From Flavihumibacter soli (GTDB lineage Bacteria; Bacteroidota; Bacteroidia; Sphingobacteriales; Sphingobacteriaceae), in the NCBI RefSeq assembly GCF_010692725.1, contig NZ_JAAFZB010000094.1, forward strand, positions 1-64,000: 64,000 nt of DNA, read 5' to 3'. Shown piece by piece: positions 33,218 through 42,520 of this stretch. Made by a program: the position numbers and the translations under genes. The notes beneath the pieces are model-generated. The model saw only the letters and a program-made list of their open reading frames with translations. It had not been told where the DNA came from and searched no databases. Within the stretch, counting starts at the first letter, position 1. Each line of letters opens with the position of its first letter.

Positions 33218-35491
33218 TTGAATTATTTACAGGGATTAAATCCTTCGCAGCAGGCGGCAGTGAAACAGACAGAGGGACCAGTGATGATTGTGGCCGGTGC
33301 GGGCTCTGGTAAAACGCGGGTGATCACCTGCCGGGTGGCTTACCTGATTGAAAAGGGTGTCGACCCTTTCAATATTCTGGTACTCACCTTTACGAATAAG
33401 GCGGCCAAAGAAATGCGGGAGCGGATCACCAAGGTTGTCGGTTCGGAAGCCAAGAATATCTGGATGGGAACTTTCCACTCTGTATTTGCCAAAATATTGC
33501 GGGTGGAGGCTACAAAGATCGGATACCCGTCGAATTTCACCATTTATGATACTGACGACAGCAAAAGCCTGATCAGGGCGATCCTGAAAGAACAGCAGCT
33601 TGACGATAAATTATATAACGCCAATTTCGTTTACAACAGGATCTCGACTGCAAAGAACAATCTTATTTCACCTGCGGAATACCAGAAGAACGAGCATATC
33701 CAGGCTGAAGACTTTTCGACCGGCCGGGGGAAGCTTGGCGAGATCTACCAGATTTATACCCAGCGCTGTTTCAAGGCAGGCGCAATGGATTTTGATGATC
33801 TGCTGTTTAAAACAAACGTACTGTTAAGAGAACATGCTGATGTTCTTTATAAATACCAGAACAAGTTTAAGTTCCTGATGGTAGATGAGTACCAGGATAC
33901 AAATTTTTCCCAGTACCTGATCGTTAAGCGCCTGGCAGCCATTAATGAAAATATCTGTGTCGTGGGTGATGATGCGCAGAGCATTTATGCTTTCCGGGGG
34001 GCAAACATTCAGAACATCCTGAATTTTGAGAAGGATTATCCGGATCTGAAGGTTTTTAAACTTGAGCAGAACTACCGTTCTACCCAGAATATAGTGAATG
34101 TCGCCAACAGCATTATCGCCAACAATAAGAACCAGCTCAAGAAAAATGTATTCTCTGAAAATGAAACCGGCGATAAGATCAAGGTTTTACGTGCATTCAG
34201 CGATAATGAAGAAGGAAAGGTAATTGCCGAGGCAATTGTCCAGGAGCGGGGAAACAAGGGTTGCCCCTATCATGACTTTGCTATTCTGTACAGAACAAAT
34301 GCTCAGTCTAGATCTATGGAGGAGGCCCTGCGCAAACTCAATGTTCCATATAAGATCTACGGCGGTCTTTCTTTCTACCAGCGTAAGGAGATCAAGGACC
34401 TGATCGCCTACTTCCGCCTTACTTTTAATCCTAATGACGAGGAAGCAATCAAAAGGGTTATCAACTATCCGCGGCGGGGAATCGGCGACACGACGTTGGA
34501 ACGTATCATTATCGCGGCCGACCAGCATAACCTGACCATATGGGACATTATTTGCGAAGCTCCTAAATATCTGGACTCCAGAAGCTCTGGTGCCGTGAGC
34601 ATCTTCGCAACCCTCATCCAGAGCTTCCAGGTAATGGCGAAGACGCATTCAGCTTATGATACCGCACTTCACATTGCGCAGCATTCGACCTTATTAAAAG
34701 ACCTCTATGCTGACAAATCTGTAGAAGGCCTGAGCAGGTATGAAAACATACAGGAACTTTTAAATGGTATAAAAGAATTCAGTGAGCGGGAGGATATTGA
34801 AGAGCGCGGACTGGATATATTTATGCAGGACGTTGCTTTGCTCACAAACGACGATAATGACAAAAACCCGAATGCGGATACTGTCTCATTGATGACCATA
34901 CATTCGGCCAAGGGACTTGAGTTCGACAACGTGTTTGTGGTCGGTTTGGAAGAGAATTTATTTCCTTCACAAATGTCGTTGAGTTCACGCACCGATCTGG
35001 AGGAAGAAAGACGCCTGTTTTATGTAGCGACCACCAGGGCTGGTAAAAAACTAACCCTCTCCTACGCAACTTCACGATACCGCTGGGGAACACTGACCAG
35101 CTGTGAGCCGAGCCGTTTTCTGGATGAAATTGATGCGCAATACCTGGAGCTTGATTTCAAACCGCAGCAAAAAGCGACCGGAAATCCGTTCTTTGATAAT
35201 GAACGCTCGGCATGGCAAGAGAAGGAAACATTCAGCAGGCCCAAACCAGCGACCGTTCAAAAGACAACTGCTATGCTGCCAAAGGCACATGTACCGAGTG
35301 AAGGCTTTTCACCGAGCGATACCTCGAAGCTACAGGTAGGTATGGAAGTAGAACACGAAAGGTTCGGCTATGGCAAGGTTATCAATATGGAAGGTAATAA
35401 ACCCGACATTAAGGCAACCATCTTTTTTAAGGACCTCGGTCAGAAACAGCTCTTATTGAAATTCGCGAAACTCAGAATAGTTCCATCATAA
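33218..35491 (+). CDS. UvrD/PcrA/Rep-type ATP-dependent DNA helicase
   Basis: A 757-residue SF1A 3'-5' helicase for DNA repair and replication restart. Walker A VAGAGSGKTR (about 26-35), Q-motif LNPSQQAAV at the N terminus, Walker B VDEYQDTN (about 218-225), GDDAQSIYAFRGA, QNYRSTQNI, and motif V-VI LMTIHSAKGLEFDNVFVVGL and YVATTRA. The tail (about 660-757) ends in a domain with VGMEVEHERFGYGKVINMEG, a Tudor-like C-terminal part known in PcrA/UvrD that binds RNA polymerase. Starts with TTG preceded by AAGGAG. UvrD versus PcrA cannot be named with certainty. Confidence 0.95.
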   Translation: MNYLQGLNPSQQAAVKQTEGPVMIVAGAGSGKTRVITCRVAYLIEKGVDPFNILVLTFTNKAAKEMRERITKVVGSEAKNIWMGTFHSVFAKILRVEATKIGYPSNFTIYDTDDSKSLIRAILKEQQLDDKLYNANFVYNRISTAKNNLISPAEYQKNEHIQAEDFSTGRGKLGEIYQIYTQRCFKAGAMDFDDLLFKTNVLLREHADVLYKYQNKFKFLMVDEYQDTNFSQYLIVKRLAAINENICVVGDDAQSIYAFRGANIQNILNFEKDYPDLKVFKLEQNYRSTQNIVNVANSIIANNKNQLKKNVFSENETGDKIKVLRAFSDNEEGKVIAEAIVQERGNKGCPYHDFAILYRTNAQSRSMEEALRKLNVPYKIYGGLSFYQRKEIKDLIAYFRLTFNPNDEEAIKRVINYPRRGIGDTTLERIIIAADQHNLTIWDIICEAPKYLDSRSSGAVSIFATLIQSFQVMAKTHSAYDTALHIAQHSTLLKDLYADKSVEGLSRYENIQELLNGIKEFSEREDIEERGLDIFMQDVALLTNDDNDKNPNADTVSLMTIHSAKGLEFDNVFVVGLEENLFPSQMSLSSRTDLEEERRLFYVATTRAGKKLTLSYATSRYRWGTLTSCEPSRFLDEIDAQYLELDFKPQQKATGNPFFDNERSAWQEKETFSRPKPATVQKTTAMLPKAHVPSEGFSPSDTSKLQVGMEVEHERFGYGKVINMEGNKPDIKATIFFKDLGQKQLLLKFAKLRIVPS

Positions 35492-35566
35492 TCCGTTATG
35501 GGTATAATAATAAATTCTTATACCAGATAACCGGGAATTGGAAATTTCTCTTCAGTCTAATTGCCG

Positions 35567-35710
35567 TCAGAAACTTATTCTGCCCATGACCAGGTTTTCG
35601 ATCAGTCTGAATATGGTGTACACAATGAGCGAAGCCGGTATAGTCGCGATACCGTAGAAGATAACCTTTCTGGAAAAATGCGGGAAATGCGGGAGATGCA
35701 ACTGTGCCAT
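35567..35710 (-). CDS. Small single-pass membrane protein (47 aa)
   Basis: Hidden in the 530-base gap between uvrD and the DUF4290 gene. It reads MAQLHLPHFPHFSRK, then a single membrane helix (VIFYGIATIPASLIVYTIFR) and RLIENLVMGRISF. The ATG at 35710 is the first in frame, and stop at 35567. The His/Pro-rich N terminus (HLPHFPHF) is notable. Sequence length and hydrophobicity suit a small membrane protein, but there is no homology known to me. Confidence 0.45.
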   Translation of the reverse strand: MAQLHLPHFPHFSRKVIFYGIATIPASLIVYTIFRLIENLVMGRISF

Positions 35711-36022
35711 ATTATTCAAGTTTAAAAGACTATAAAACAATAAGTTAGTTAATATAAATTTACAAAAAGTTCATGTTAATTCATATGCACATTTTTAAAA
35801 GGATCTGTGAAAAAAATGTACAATTTGGCTGAGATAAGAGATTTTAAGTCTCTGATAATTTAAGTTATCTTTACGACCTTTATATTTGCGAACAACAGCG
35901 ATCAATATGACGCTATCAGTAGGATTGAATCACGCCAGATTAATCATTGCAATAAAAATTATTAATTTAAGCTCCGTTTTGATACATATTCTGTTCGCGC
36001 AACAGCCACATAAATTACAATA
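35711..36022. other. AT-rich intergenic region before the DUF4290 gene
   Basis: About 310 AT-rich bases. It holds the candidate -7 box at 35881 and otherwise no gene, RNA or repeat that I can support. Confidence 0.5.
35881..35888 (+). promoter_or_regulatory. Candidate -7 box (TATATTTG) of the DUF4290 gene
   Basis: TATATTTG matches TAnnTTTG; the start codon is ~135 bases on, so the leader would be about 120 bases. No clear TTG at -33. Confidence 0.35.
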
Positions 36023-36694
36023 ATGACATTTGATTATAATACCACCAGAAAAAAACTGATCCTGGCTGAATACGGCCGTAATGTGCAGAATATGGTGAAG
36101 TACATTGTTGAGCTGCCGACAAAGGAAGAGCGTAACCGGTACGCCCAGGTAGTAATCGATCTGATGGGCTTTTTAAATCCGCATCTGAGGGATGTAGCCG
36201 ATTTCAAACATAAACTCTGGGATCACTTACATATCATCTCTGACTTCAAGATTGATGTCGATTCTCCCTATCCGAAGCCATCGGAAGATGCCATCCGTTT
36301 CAAACCTGCCCCACTGGCATATCCGCAGCAGCGAATCCGATATAAACATTATGGTAAAACTGTGGAGCTAATGATCAGCAAGGCACGTGCTATAGAGGAG
36401 CCTGCCCGCAAGCAACACATGATACAGGCAATAGCCAATTTTATGAAAATGGCCTATGTTACCTGGAACAAAGACACTGTTGCCGATGAAACCATTATCA
36501 AAGACTTAAAGGACATGTCGAACGGCGATCTGCAATTGCAGGAAAACGTGAACTTAGCCCGTGTAGAGTTCCGTGCCCCTAGTCCTGTGAATCGTCAGCG
36601 AAACGCCAACCAGAACAAGAACCGGAACAGCAACCGAAATCAGGGTACCAATAACCGGCAACAACGAAATAATGGTGGTGGAAAACGTTATTAA
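36023..36694 (+). CDS. DUF4290 domain protein
   Basis: A 223-residue cytosolic protein of the Bacteroidota family DUF4290. The ~180-residue core (TTRKKLILAEYGRNVQNMVK, HLRDVADFKHKLWDHLHIIS) is helical. The last ~40 residues are a basic N/Q/R-rich tail (NQNKNRNSNRNQGTNN), probably disordered and possibly RNA-binding. Function unknown. It lies just before murA, a common pairing in this phylum; 104 bases apart, so one transcript is possible. Confidence 0.88.
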   Translation: MTFDYNTTRKKLILAEYGRNVQNMVKYIVELPTKEERNRYAQVVIDLMGFLNPHLRDVADFKHKLWDHLHIISDFKIDVDSPYPKPSEDAIRFKPAPLAYPQQRIRYKHYGKTVELMISKARAIEEPARKQHMIQAIANFMKMAYVTWNKDTVADETIIKDLKDMSNGDLQLQENVNLARVEFRAPSPVNRQRNANQNKNRNSNRNQGTNNRQQRNNGGGKRY

Positions 36695-36798
36695 TACCAT
36701 CTTATTTAACCAGCATCTTAGCTAATACCTGCTTATTTATATTGTTTATCGGCCTGAATATAATTCTGACTTTAAACAGTAAAACTTTTTACTGATAC

Positions 36799-38124
36799 AT
36801 GAACGCATTTGAAATTGTTGGCGGCAAGCCATTACAGGGTGAAATTATTCCGCAGGGAGCAAAGAACGAAGCCTTACAGGTTATCGCCGCTGTCCTTCTC
36901 ACCAAAGAAAAAGTAACGATCAGCAACATCCCGGATATAAAGGATGTAAATAAACTGATTGAACTGATCGGTGACCTTGGAGTAAAAGTAGAGCGCCTTG
37001 AAAAAGATACTTATAGTTTCGAGGCTAGCGAAATAAACCTTGACTTCTTCAGATCTGAGATTTTCAAATCTAAGGGTGGTAGTCTCCGCGGTTCAATTAT
37101 GATCGTAGGACCTTTGCTCGGAAGGTTTGGAAAGGCCGCTATTCCAAAACCAGGCGGTGATAAAATTGGCCGGCGAAGACTTGACACACATTTCCTCGGT
37201 TTTGAAAAATTAGGTGCACAGTTTAACTATGACAAGAAGACGAACTTCTTTAACGTAGATGCCAGTAACCTGCAGGGTGCCTATATCCTACTGGATGAGG
37301 CATCCGTAACGGGGACCGCCAACGTAGTGATGGCGGCTGTCCTGGCGAAAGGTATCACCACAATTTATAACGCGGCGTGTGAGCCTTATTTGCAGCAGCT
37401 TTGCAAGATGCTGAACCGGATGGGTGCAAAGATCTCCGGGATAGGTTCAAACCTGCTGACCATTGAAGGGGTAACGGAACTGGGCGGTACAGAGCATCGC
37501 TTGCTACCCGACATGATCGAGATCGGTTCTTTTATAGGCCTGGCCGCCATGACTGAATCGGAGATCACAATCAAGAATGTTCAATTCAATGAACTGGGTA
37601 TTATACCAGATGTCTTTCGCCGATTAGGAATTAAATTTGAACTGCGCGGGGACGATATCTATATTCCTTCCCAGAAACACTACGAAATTGAAACGTTTAT
37701 TGATGGCTCTATAATGACGCTTGCTGATGCGCCATGGCCGGGCTTTACCCCCGACTTGCTTAGCATCATGCTGGTGGTTGCAACACAGGCTAAAGGCAAC
37801 GTGCTTATCCACCAGAAGATGTTTGAAAGCCGCCTGTTCTTCGTTGATAAGCTGATAGACATGGGTGCCCAGATCATCCTGTGTGACCCGCATCGAGCTA
37901 CTGTGATTGGTTTAGACAAGAAGGTAAAGCTGCGCGGTATTGAAATGACCTCGCCTGATATCAGGGCCGGAGTATCATTGCTGATTGCGGCTTTATCGGC
38001 CAATGGCACATCCGTTATTCACAATATTGAACAAATAGAAAGAGGTTATCAGGACATCGATATCCGTTTAAGAGCCCTGGGCGCTGACATACGCCGCATA
38101 TCGGCATCCGCCCCAAGTCACTAA
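36799..38124 (+). CDS. murA: UDP-N-acetylglucosamine 1-carboxyvinyltransferase (MurA)
   Basis: A 441-residue enolpyruvyl transferase, first committed step of peptidoglycan synthesis: UDP-GlcNAc plus PEP. The two inverse alpha/beta domains are intact. The active-site loop reads PKPGGDKIGRRRLDTH (about 116-131): Asp121 replaces the catalytic Cys that fosfomycin alkylates in most bacteria (GGCxIG). The C-terminal motif FDLRAGVSLLIAALSANGTS-like stretch (DIRAGVSLLIAAL) and DQIERGYQDIDIRL-type end are normal. Ends before an intrinsic terminator. Confidence 0.95.
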   Translation: MNAFEIVGGKPLQGEIIPQGAKNEALQVIAAVLLTKEKVTISNIPDIKDVNKLIELIGDLGVKVERLEKDTYSFEASEINLDFFRSEIFKSKGGSLRGSIMIVGPLLGRFGKAAIPKPGGDKIGRRRLDTHFLGFEKLGAQFNYDKKTNFFNVDASNLQGAYILLDEASVTGTANVVMAAVLAKGITTIYNAACEPYLQQLCKMLNRMGAKISGIGSNLLTIEGVTELGGTEHRLLPDMIEIGSFIGLAAMTESEITIKNVQFNELGIIPDVFRRLGIKFELRGDDIYIPSQKHYEIETFIDGSIMTLADAPWPGFTPDLLSIMLVVATQAKGNVLIHQKMFESRLFFVDKLIDMGAQIILCDPHRATVIGLDKKVKLRGIEMTSPDIRAGVSLLIAALSANGTSVIHNIEQIERGYQDIDIRLRALGADIRRISASAPSH

Positions 38125-38133
38125 TACATCACG

Positions 38134-38158
38134 AGCCTTGCAATTGCAGGGCTTTTTT
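38134..38158 (+). terminator. Intrinsic terminator of murA
   Basis: AGCCTTGCA pairs with TGCAGGGCT (one mismatch) around AT, followed by six T residues. Confidence 0.75.
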
Positions 38159-38191
38159 GTGTAGTTTTAGTTAACCAAGCCTTACGCCTCC

Positions 38192-39736
38192 ATGTCGTTT
38201 TACAGACGAAACCGAAAAGAATTTCTATTCATCCTTCTCTTTACCTTACTAAAACTAGCAATACACTTTACAGCAAACAGCAATTTCGGATATCATCGCG
38301 ACGAATTTCTCTATAAAGCACTAGGCGAACATCCCGGCTGGGGATATAAAGAAGTTCCTCCTTTTATTGCCGGGGTTTCATGGCTTACGTCCAATCTCTT
38401 TGGTGACAGCGTATTTGCAGCCCGTCTGCTTTCTACCCTATGCGGTGCACTGATCGTTTATCTGACCGGGCTGACAGTGCTGGCAGCAGGAGGAAAACGC
38501 TTTGCCATTTCTATAGCCTGTCTCGCTGTGATCATCTCCCCCGCCTTTTTGGCTTCAGGCTACCTGCTGCAGCCTGTTGTTTTTGACCAGTTCTTTTGGG
38601 TTTTATCAGCATATCTTCTTATCCGGCATATCAGGACCCGGCAAAACAGGTTCCTGTATTTTCTTGGAATAGCAGCCGGCTTCGGAATGCTGAATAAGTA
38701 TTCCCTTGCATTTTACCTGTTAGCGCTGTTTATAGGACTGTTGTTGACTCCACAGCGAAGGATCCTTCTAAATAAAGCCTGGCTAGCGACCTTAGCTATT
38801 GCTTTCATCATTTTCCTGCCAAACCTGCTTTGGCAGATAAGTTATGACCTTCCGGTCATTAGGCATATGAAAGAGCTTCGGGAAACCCAGCTGAATTTCA
38901 TCGACCCGATCGATTTCATTTTACAGCAGCTTCTTGTACATGCGACCGCTTCCATCATCTGGATATGCGGGTTGGTTTACCTGTTCACCTCCCGTCCTTT
39001 AAAGCCGTTCCGATGCTTTGGCTATGCGTATTTCGCTGTTATTTTGCTATTGATCCTGCTGCAGGGAAAGTCATACTACAGCTTTGGTGCGTATCCTGTA
39101 CTGTTTGCATTCGGCGGGATGGCCCTCAGCCGGTTCTTGTTTCGATTTCAGAAAGGATGGAAATATACTGTCGTTGCTGCTCTTCTGGTCCCTTCCGCAG
39201 TTTTTCTCCCGATCGCTGTTCCGATACTGCCTTTTGATACAACCTTGAAGTTCTTCCGCTTCACAGCGGACAAACTGCAGATCAGGTTCCCTTTGAAATG
39301 GGAAGATCTGCAATTTCATGCCACCACCCAGGATTATGCCGACATGCTGGGCTGGGAAGAAATAGCTGTTGCCGCCTCCAGGGCCTTTGAGCGAATTCCC
39401 CAACATGAAAGGGGATCAGCAACCCTATTTGCAAGTAATTATGGCCAGGCTGGCGCTCTCGATCACTATCGCAAAAAATACAGGCTGCCGGAAACCGTTT
39501 GTTTGAACAGCAGCTATGCGTTGTGGTCGCCCGATAGTATCCGGACACAACACTTCATCTACGTCGACGACGAATATCCGGATGATCTGCAACCCCTGTT
39601 CAGAGAAATGGTCAAGATCGGCGAAGTACAAAATCCTTACGCCCGTGAGAAAGGTACGGATGTCTACCTGTTTTCATATCCCGTAAAGGACCTTAACCCG
39701 GTATATAAGGCACATCGGCGGGAAGCACTGGAATAA
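38192..39736 (+). CDS. GT39/ArnT-like membrane glycosyltransferase
   Basis: A 514-residue integral membrane protein with roughly ten helices. The first extracellular loop has YHRDEFLYKALGEHPGWGYK (about 35-54); the acidic residues there match the catalytic Asp/Glu of the protein O-mannosyltransferase/ArnT clan (GT-C fold). Such enzymes move a sugar from a polyprenyl-phosphate donor to an acceptor outside the membrane. The C-terminal ~170 residues form a soluble part (DYADMLGWEEIAVAASRAFE). Donor and acceptor are unknown; two GT2 enzymes 4 kb on may supply polyprenyl sugars. Confidence 0.82.
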   Translation: MSFYRRNRKEFLFILLFTLLKLAIHFTANSNFGYHRDEFLYKALGEHPGWGYKEVPPFIAGVSWLTSNLFGDSVFAARLLSTLCGALIVYLTGLTVLAAGGKRFAISIACLAVIISPAFLASGYLLQPVVFDQFFWVLSAYLLIRHIRTRQNRFLYFLGIAAGFGMLNKYSLAFYLLALFIGLLLTPQRRILLNKAWLATLAIAFIIFLPNLLWQISYDLPVIRHMKELRETQLNFIDPIDFILQQLLVHATASIIWICGLVYLFTSRPLKPFRCFGYAYFAVILLLILLQGKSYYSFGAYPVLFAFGGMALSRFLFRFQKGWKYTVVAALLVPSAVFLPIAVPILPFDTTLKFFRFTADKLQIRFPLKWEDLQFHATTQDYADMLGWEEIAVAASRAFERIPQHERGSATLFASNYGQAGALDHYRKKYRLPETVCLNSSYALWSPDSIRTQHFIYVDDEYPDDLQPLFREMVKIGEVQNPYAREKGTDVYLFSYPVKDLNPVYKAHRREALE

Positions 39737-39848
39737 GCGGTCCGGAAAACCGTACGAACATCGAAGTTCGTATCTACAGCAAATAGCAAATGATACTGCC
39801 ACATCGCGGCAAACGATCTTTTATTTAACTTAGAACTTTTCCAGCCTC

Positions 39849-41150
39849 ATGCATATCGTCATTATCGGAAACGGGATCACCGGAATAAGCTGCGCTCTTG
39901 GTATCAGAAAGAAAGATGCGACCGCTGAGGTTACGGTCATTTCTTCGGAATCCGAGCACTTCTTTTCACGAACTGCCTTGATGTATATATACATGGGGCA
40001 TATGAAATATGAACACACAAAACCTTATGAGGACTGGTTTTGGGCAAAAAATCGCATTAACCTGGTAAGAGGGTATGTATCCCGGGTTCATACCGAATCG
40101 GCATCAGTAAACCTTGAGAATGGCCGGATAATACAGTACGACAAACTTCTGATAGCCAGCGGTTCGAAACCCAATAAATTTGACTGGCCGGGACAGAATT
40201 TGCCGGGTGTCCAGGGCTTATATTCACTGCAGGATCTCCAGAATATGGAGTTGCACACCCGGGGAATTTCCGAGGCTGTGATAGTCGGTGGCGGTTTGAT
40301 CGGAATTGAAATGGCGGAAATGCTTTTAAGCAGGCAGATCAAAGTCCATTTCCTGGTGCGTGAGAAATATTACTGGTCAAACGCACTTCCGGAGGAAGAA
40401 GCCCGTATGATCAGCAGGCACATTCGAGAACATCATATCAACCTCCAGCCCGAAACCGAACTTAGAGAGATCATTGCCGGCGATAGTGGTAAGGTGCAGG
40501 GAGTCATTACGCAGGCAGGAGAAATTATCCCCTGCCAGTTTGTAGGCTTAACTGCAGGGGTAAGACCAAACATCAGCTTTATCGAAAGCAGCGGGATCAA
40601 AACAAATATGGGCATATTGGTGAATGAGTACCTTGAGACCAATGTAGCAAATGTTTATGCTGCCGGAGATTGTGCGGAGTTTGAAAGTCCGCGACCGGAT
40701 AACCCTGCGGTTGAACAGCTCTGGTATACCGGCCGACTGCAGGGGGAGACTTTAGCGAACACGCTTACCGGGAACCGTACTGCTTACCAGCGTGGCATTT
40801 GGTTCAACTCAGCTAAATTCCTGGATATCGAATACCAGACCTACGGGACCATGCTTCCTGAACTAAGTCCGGAGCAGGACAGTTTCTACTGGGAACATCC
40901 CGACGGAACGAAATCTTTCCGGGCGAGTTATCGCAGAAACGACCGCAGTATCGTTGGTTTCAACTTCCTTGGACTTCGATTCAGGCAGCTTATAGCTGAA
41001 GAGTGGATAAGGAACAGGAAACCCGTCGATCAATGTATCCGGGAACTCCAGCATGGCTGGTTTGATCCGGAGTTTTCAAGACCTTATTACAGGGATATAT
41101 TGAATGCATTCCTGGCCTGCACCGATTTTAAACCTGTATCAATAAATTAA
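39849..41150 (+). CDS. NAD(P)H-dependent FAD oxidoreductase (rubredoxin-reductase/nitrite-reductase type)
   Basis: A 433-residue pyridine nucleotide-disulfide-fold flavoprotein. FAD motif IVIIGNGITGISCAL (about 3-17), DKLLIASGSKPN, NAD(P) motif AVIVGGGLIGIEMAE (about 140-154) and VYAAGDCAEF (about 275-284). Two-dinucleotide fold without a CxxC active site; closest in style to NADH-rubredoxin reductases and the flavin subunit of assimilatory nitrite reductase. It is followed, 6 bases on, by a membrane Fe-S protein, so it may feed electrons from NADH to it. Confidence 0.85.
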   Translation: MHIVIIGNGITGISCALGIRKKDATAEVTVISSESEHFFSRTALMYIYMGHMKYEHTKPYEDWFWAKNRINLVRGYVSRVHTESASVNLENGRIIQYDKLLIASGSKPNKFDWPGQNLPGVQGLYSLQDLQNMELHTRGISEAVIVGGGLIGIEMAEMLLSRQIKVHFLVREKYYWSNALPEEEARMISRHIREHHINLQPETELREIIAGDSGKVQGVITQAGEIIPCQFVGLTAGVRPNISFIESSGIKTNMGILVNEYLETNVANVYAAGDCAEFESPRPDNPAVEQLWYTGRLQGETLANTLTGNRTAYQRGIWFNSAKFLDIEYQTYGTMLPELSPEQDSFYWEHPDGTKSFRASYRRNDRSIVGFNFLGLRFRQLIAEEWIRNRKPVDQCIRELQHGWFDPEFSRPYYRDILNAFLACTDFKPVSIN

Positions 41151-41156
41151 TACACC

Positions 41157-42485
41157 ATGACTGATCAGGTATCTTTATCGATAGCGCCCCCCGGCGAGAG
41201 TCATCCGCTACAGAAGACGGGTGCCGCATTGCTTGCCCTGGCACTCCTGACAATCCTGATTGCGCTATCCGGAATCGGGGCTAAATACCCGCTAACCATA
41301 TCGCTCCTCATCGGAGGCTTGATCACCGCCGGAGCGATCTTCTATTCACTCCCCTATTTCCGGGCGCTTCCGGGTATTCGTAATAACGGGATCATGCGCA
41401 ATCCCTCGACGGACCGTGGGGCTATAGCCTGGGGTGTTGCCATTTTCATTACCGGATTTTACATTGTGCTGTACTGGTTCCCGCACTTGCTGGAGGGACT
41501 GATCAGAACGGCTGATCCCTTGAGCTACCTTTTAAGGGACAAGGCAGCCAATCAATGGTTCATGTACAGCATTTTCTATACCCTGGCAGTCCTGGTAATG
41601 GGGATCCGCTTCATAGCCAAATACCGGCATGTACGCTACCAGGTTATTCGGACCATATCCGTCATGTTCTTCCAGCTGGGCTTTGCCTTTCTAATACCCG
41701 CTTTCCTTGAAAAGCTGAACCGGCCGGAATTTTACTTTTCCTATTTCTGGCCGCTTAAATATTCCTACCTCTTTCCGGATGATGTCGGCTACCTGGTCTC
41801 TTCCGGTAACCTGGGCATCTTCATGGTCTTCTGGGGCGCGGTAATGACCTTCATAGCCACACCGATCCTCACCTACAAGTACGGAAAACGCTGGTACTGC
41901 TCCTGGGTTTGCGGCTGTGGCGGCCTGGCAGAAACAGCGGGTGACCCTTACCGGCATCTTTCTGACAAGTCATTAAAAGCATGGAAGATCGAGCGAAAGC
42001 TGCTCTATCCTATATTAGTCCTGATAACGATTATTACTGTCCTGCTGTGGCTTAATTCATGGAAAGGCGGAACTATCCTTGGTGGCATCTCAGGAACGCT
42101 AGCCATGTGGTACGGCTTCTTCATAGGCTCCATATTCTCCGGGGTGATCGGCACAGGCTTTTACCCGATCATGGGAGCCCGGGTATGGTGCCGCTTCGGC
42201 TGTCCAATGGCTGCTATCCTGGGGATCATCCAGCGCTTTAAATCCCGCTTCCGAATTACGACAAACGGCGGACAATGTATTTCCTGCGGCAATTGTTCTA
42301 CTTATTGCGAAATGGGCATCGATGTCCGAGCCTATGCACAAAAAGGCGAAAATGTGATCAGGGCATCCTGCGTTGGCTGTGGCATTTGTGCATCAGTCTG
42401 CCCGCGGGGTGTATTGAAGCTCGAAAACCTTTCGGAAAAAGGCAGATTCGACAAGCAGGTAAGCAATGATCAAAATTCCCTCTAA
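41157..42485 (+). CDS. NapH/NosR-like membrane 4Fe-4S protein
   Basis: A 442-residue protein with about eight membrane helices and two iron-sulfur centres. Near 245-265 is WCSWVCGCGGLAE and near 345 VWCRFGCPMAAI, the NapH/NosR-type CxxxC boxes; the C-terminal domain has two ferredoxin clusters, CISCGNCSTYCEMG (about 380-393) and CVGCGICASVCPRG (about 408-421). Such proteins carry electrons across or along the membrane. No nitrate, N2O or quinol oxidase genes are near, so the electron acceptor is unknown. Tight spacing with the flavoprotein gene implies an operon. Confidence 0.85.
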   Translation: MTDQVSLSIAPPGESHPLQKTGAALLALALLTILIALSGIGAKYPLTISLLIGGLITAGAIFYSLPYFRALPGIRNNGIMRNPSTDRGAIAWGVAIFITGFYIVLYWFPHLLEGLIRTADPLSYLLRDKAANQWFMYSIFYTLAVLVMGIRFIAKYRHVRYQVIRTISVMFFQLGFAFLIPAFLEKLNRPEFYFSYFWPLKYSYLFPDDVGYLVSSGNLGIFMVFWGAVMTFIATPILTYKYGKRWYCSWVCGCGGLAETAGDPYRHLSDKSLKAWKIERKLLYPILVLITIITVLLWLNSWKGGTILGGISGTLAMWYGFFIGSIFSGVIGTGFYPIMGARVWCRFGCPMAAILGIIQRFKSRFRITTNGGQCISCGNCSTYCEMGIDVRAYAQKGENVIRASCVGCGICASVCPRGVLKLENLSEKGRFDKQVSNDQNSL

Positions 42486-42520
42486 GTCTAAATTCCATCC
42501 GCTCCTCCTTATTTATTACG

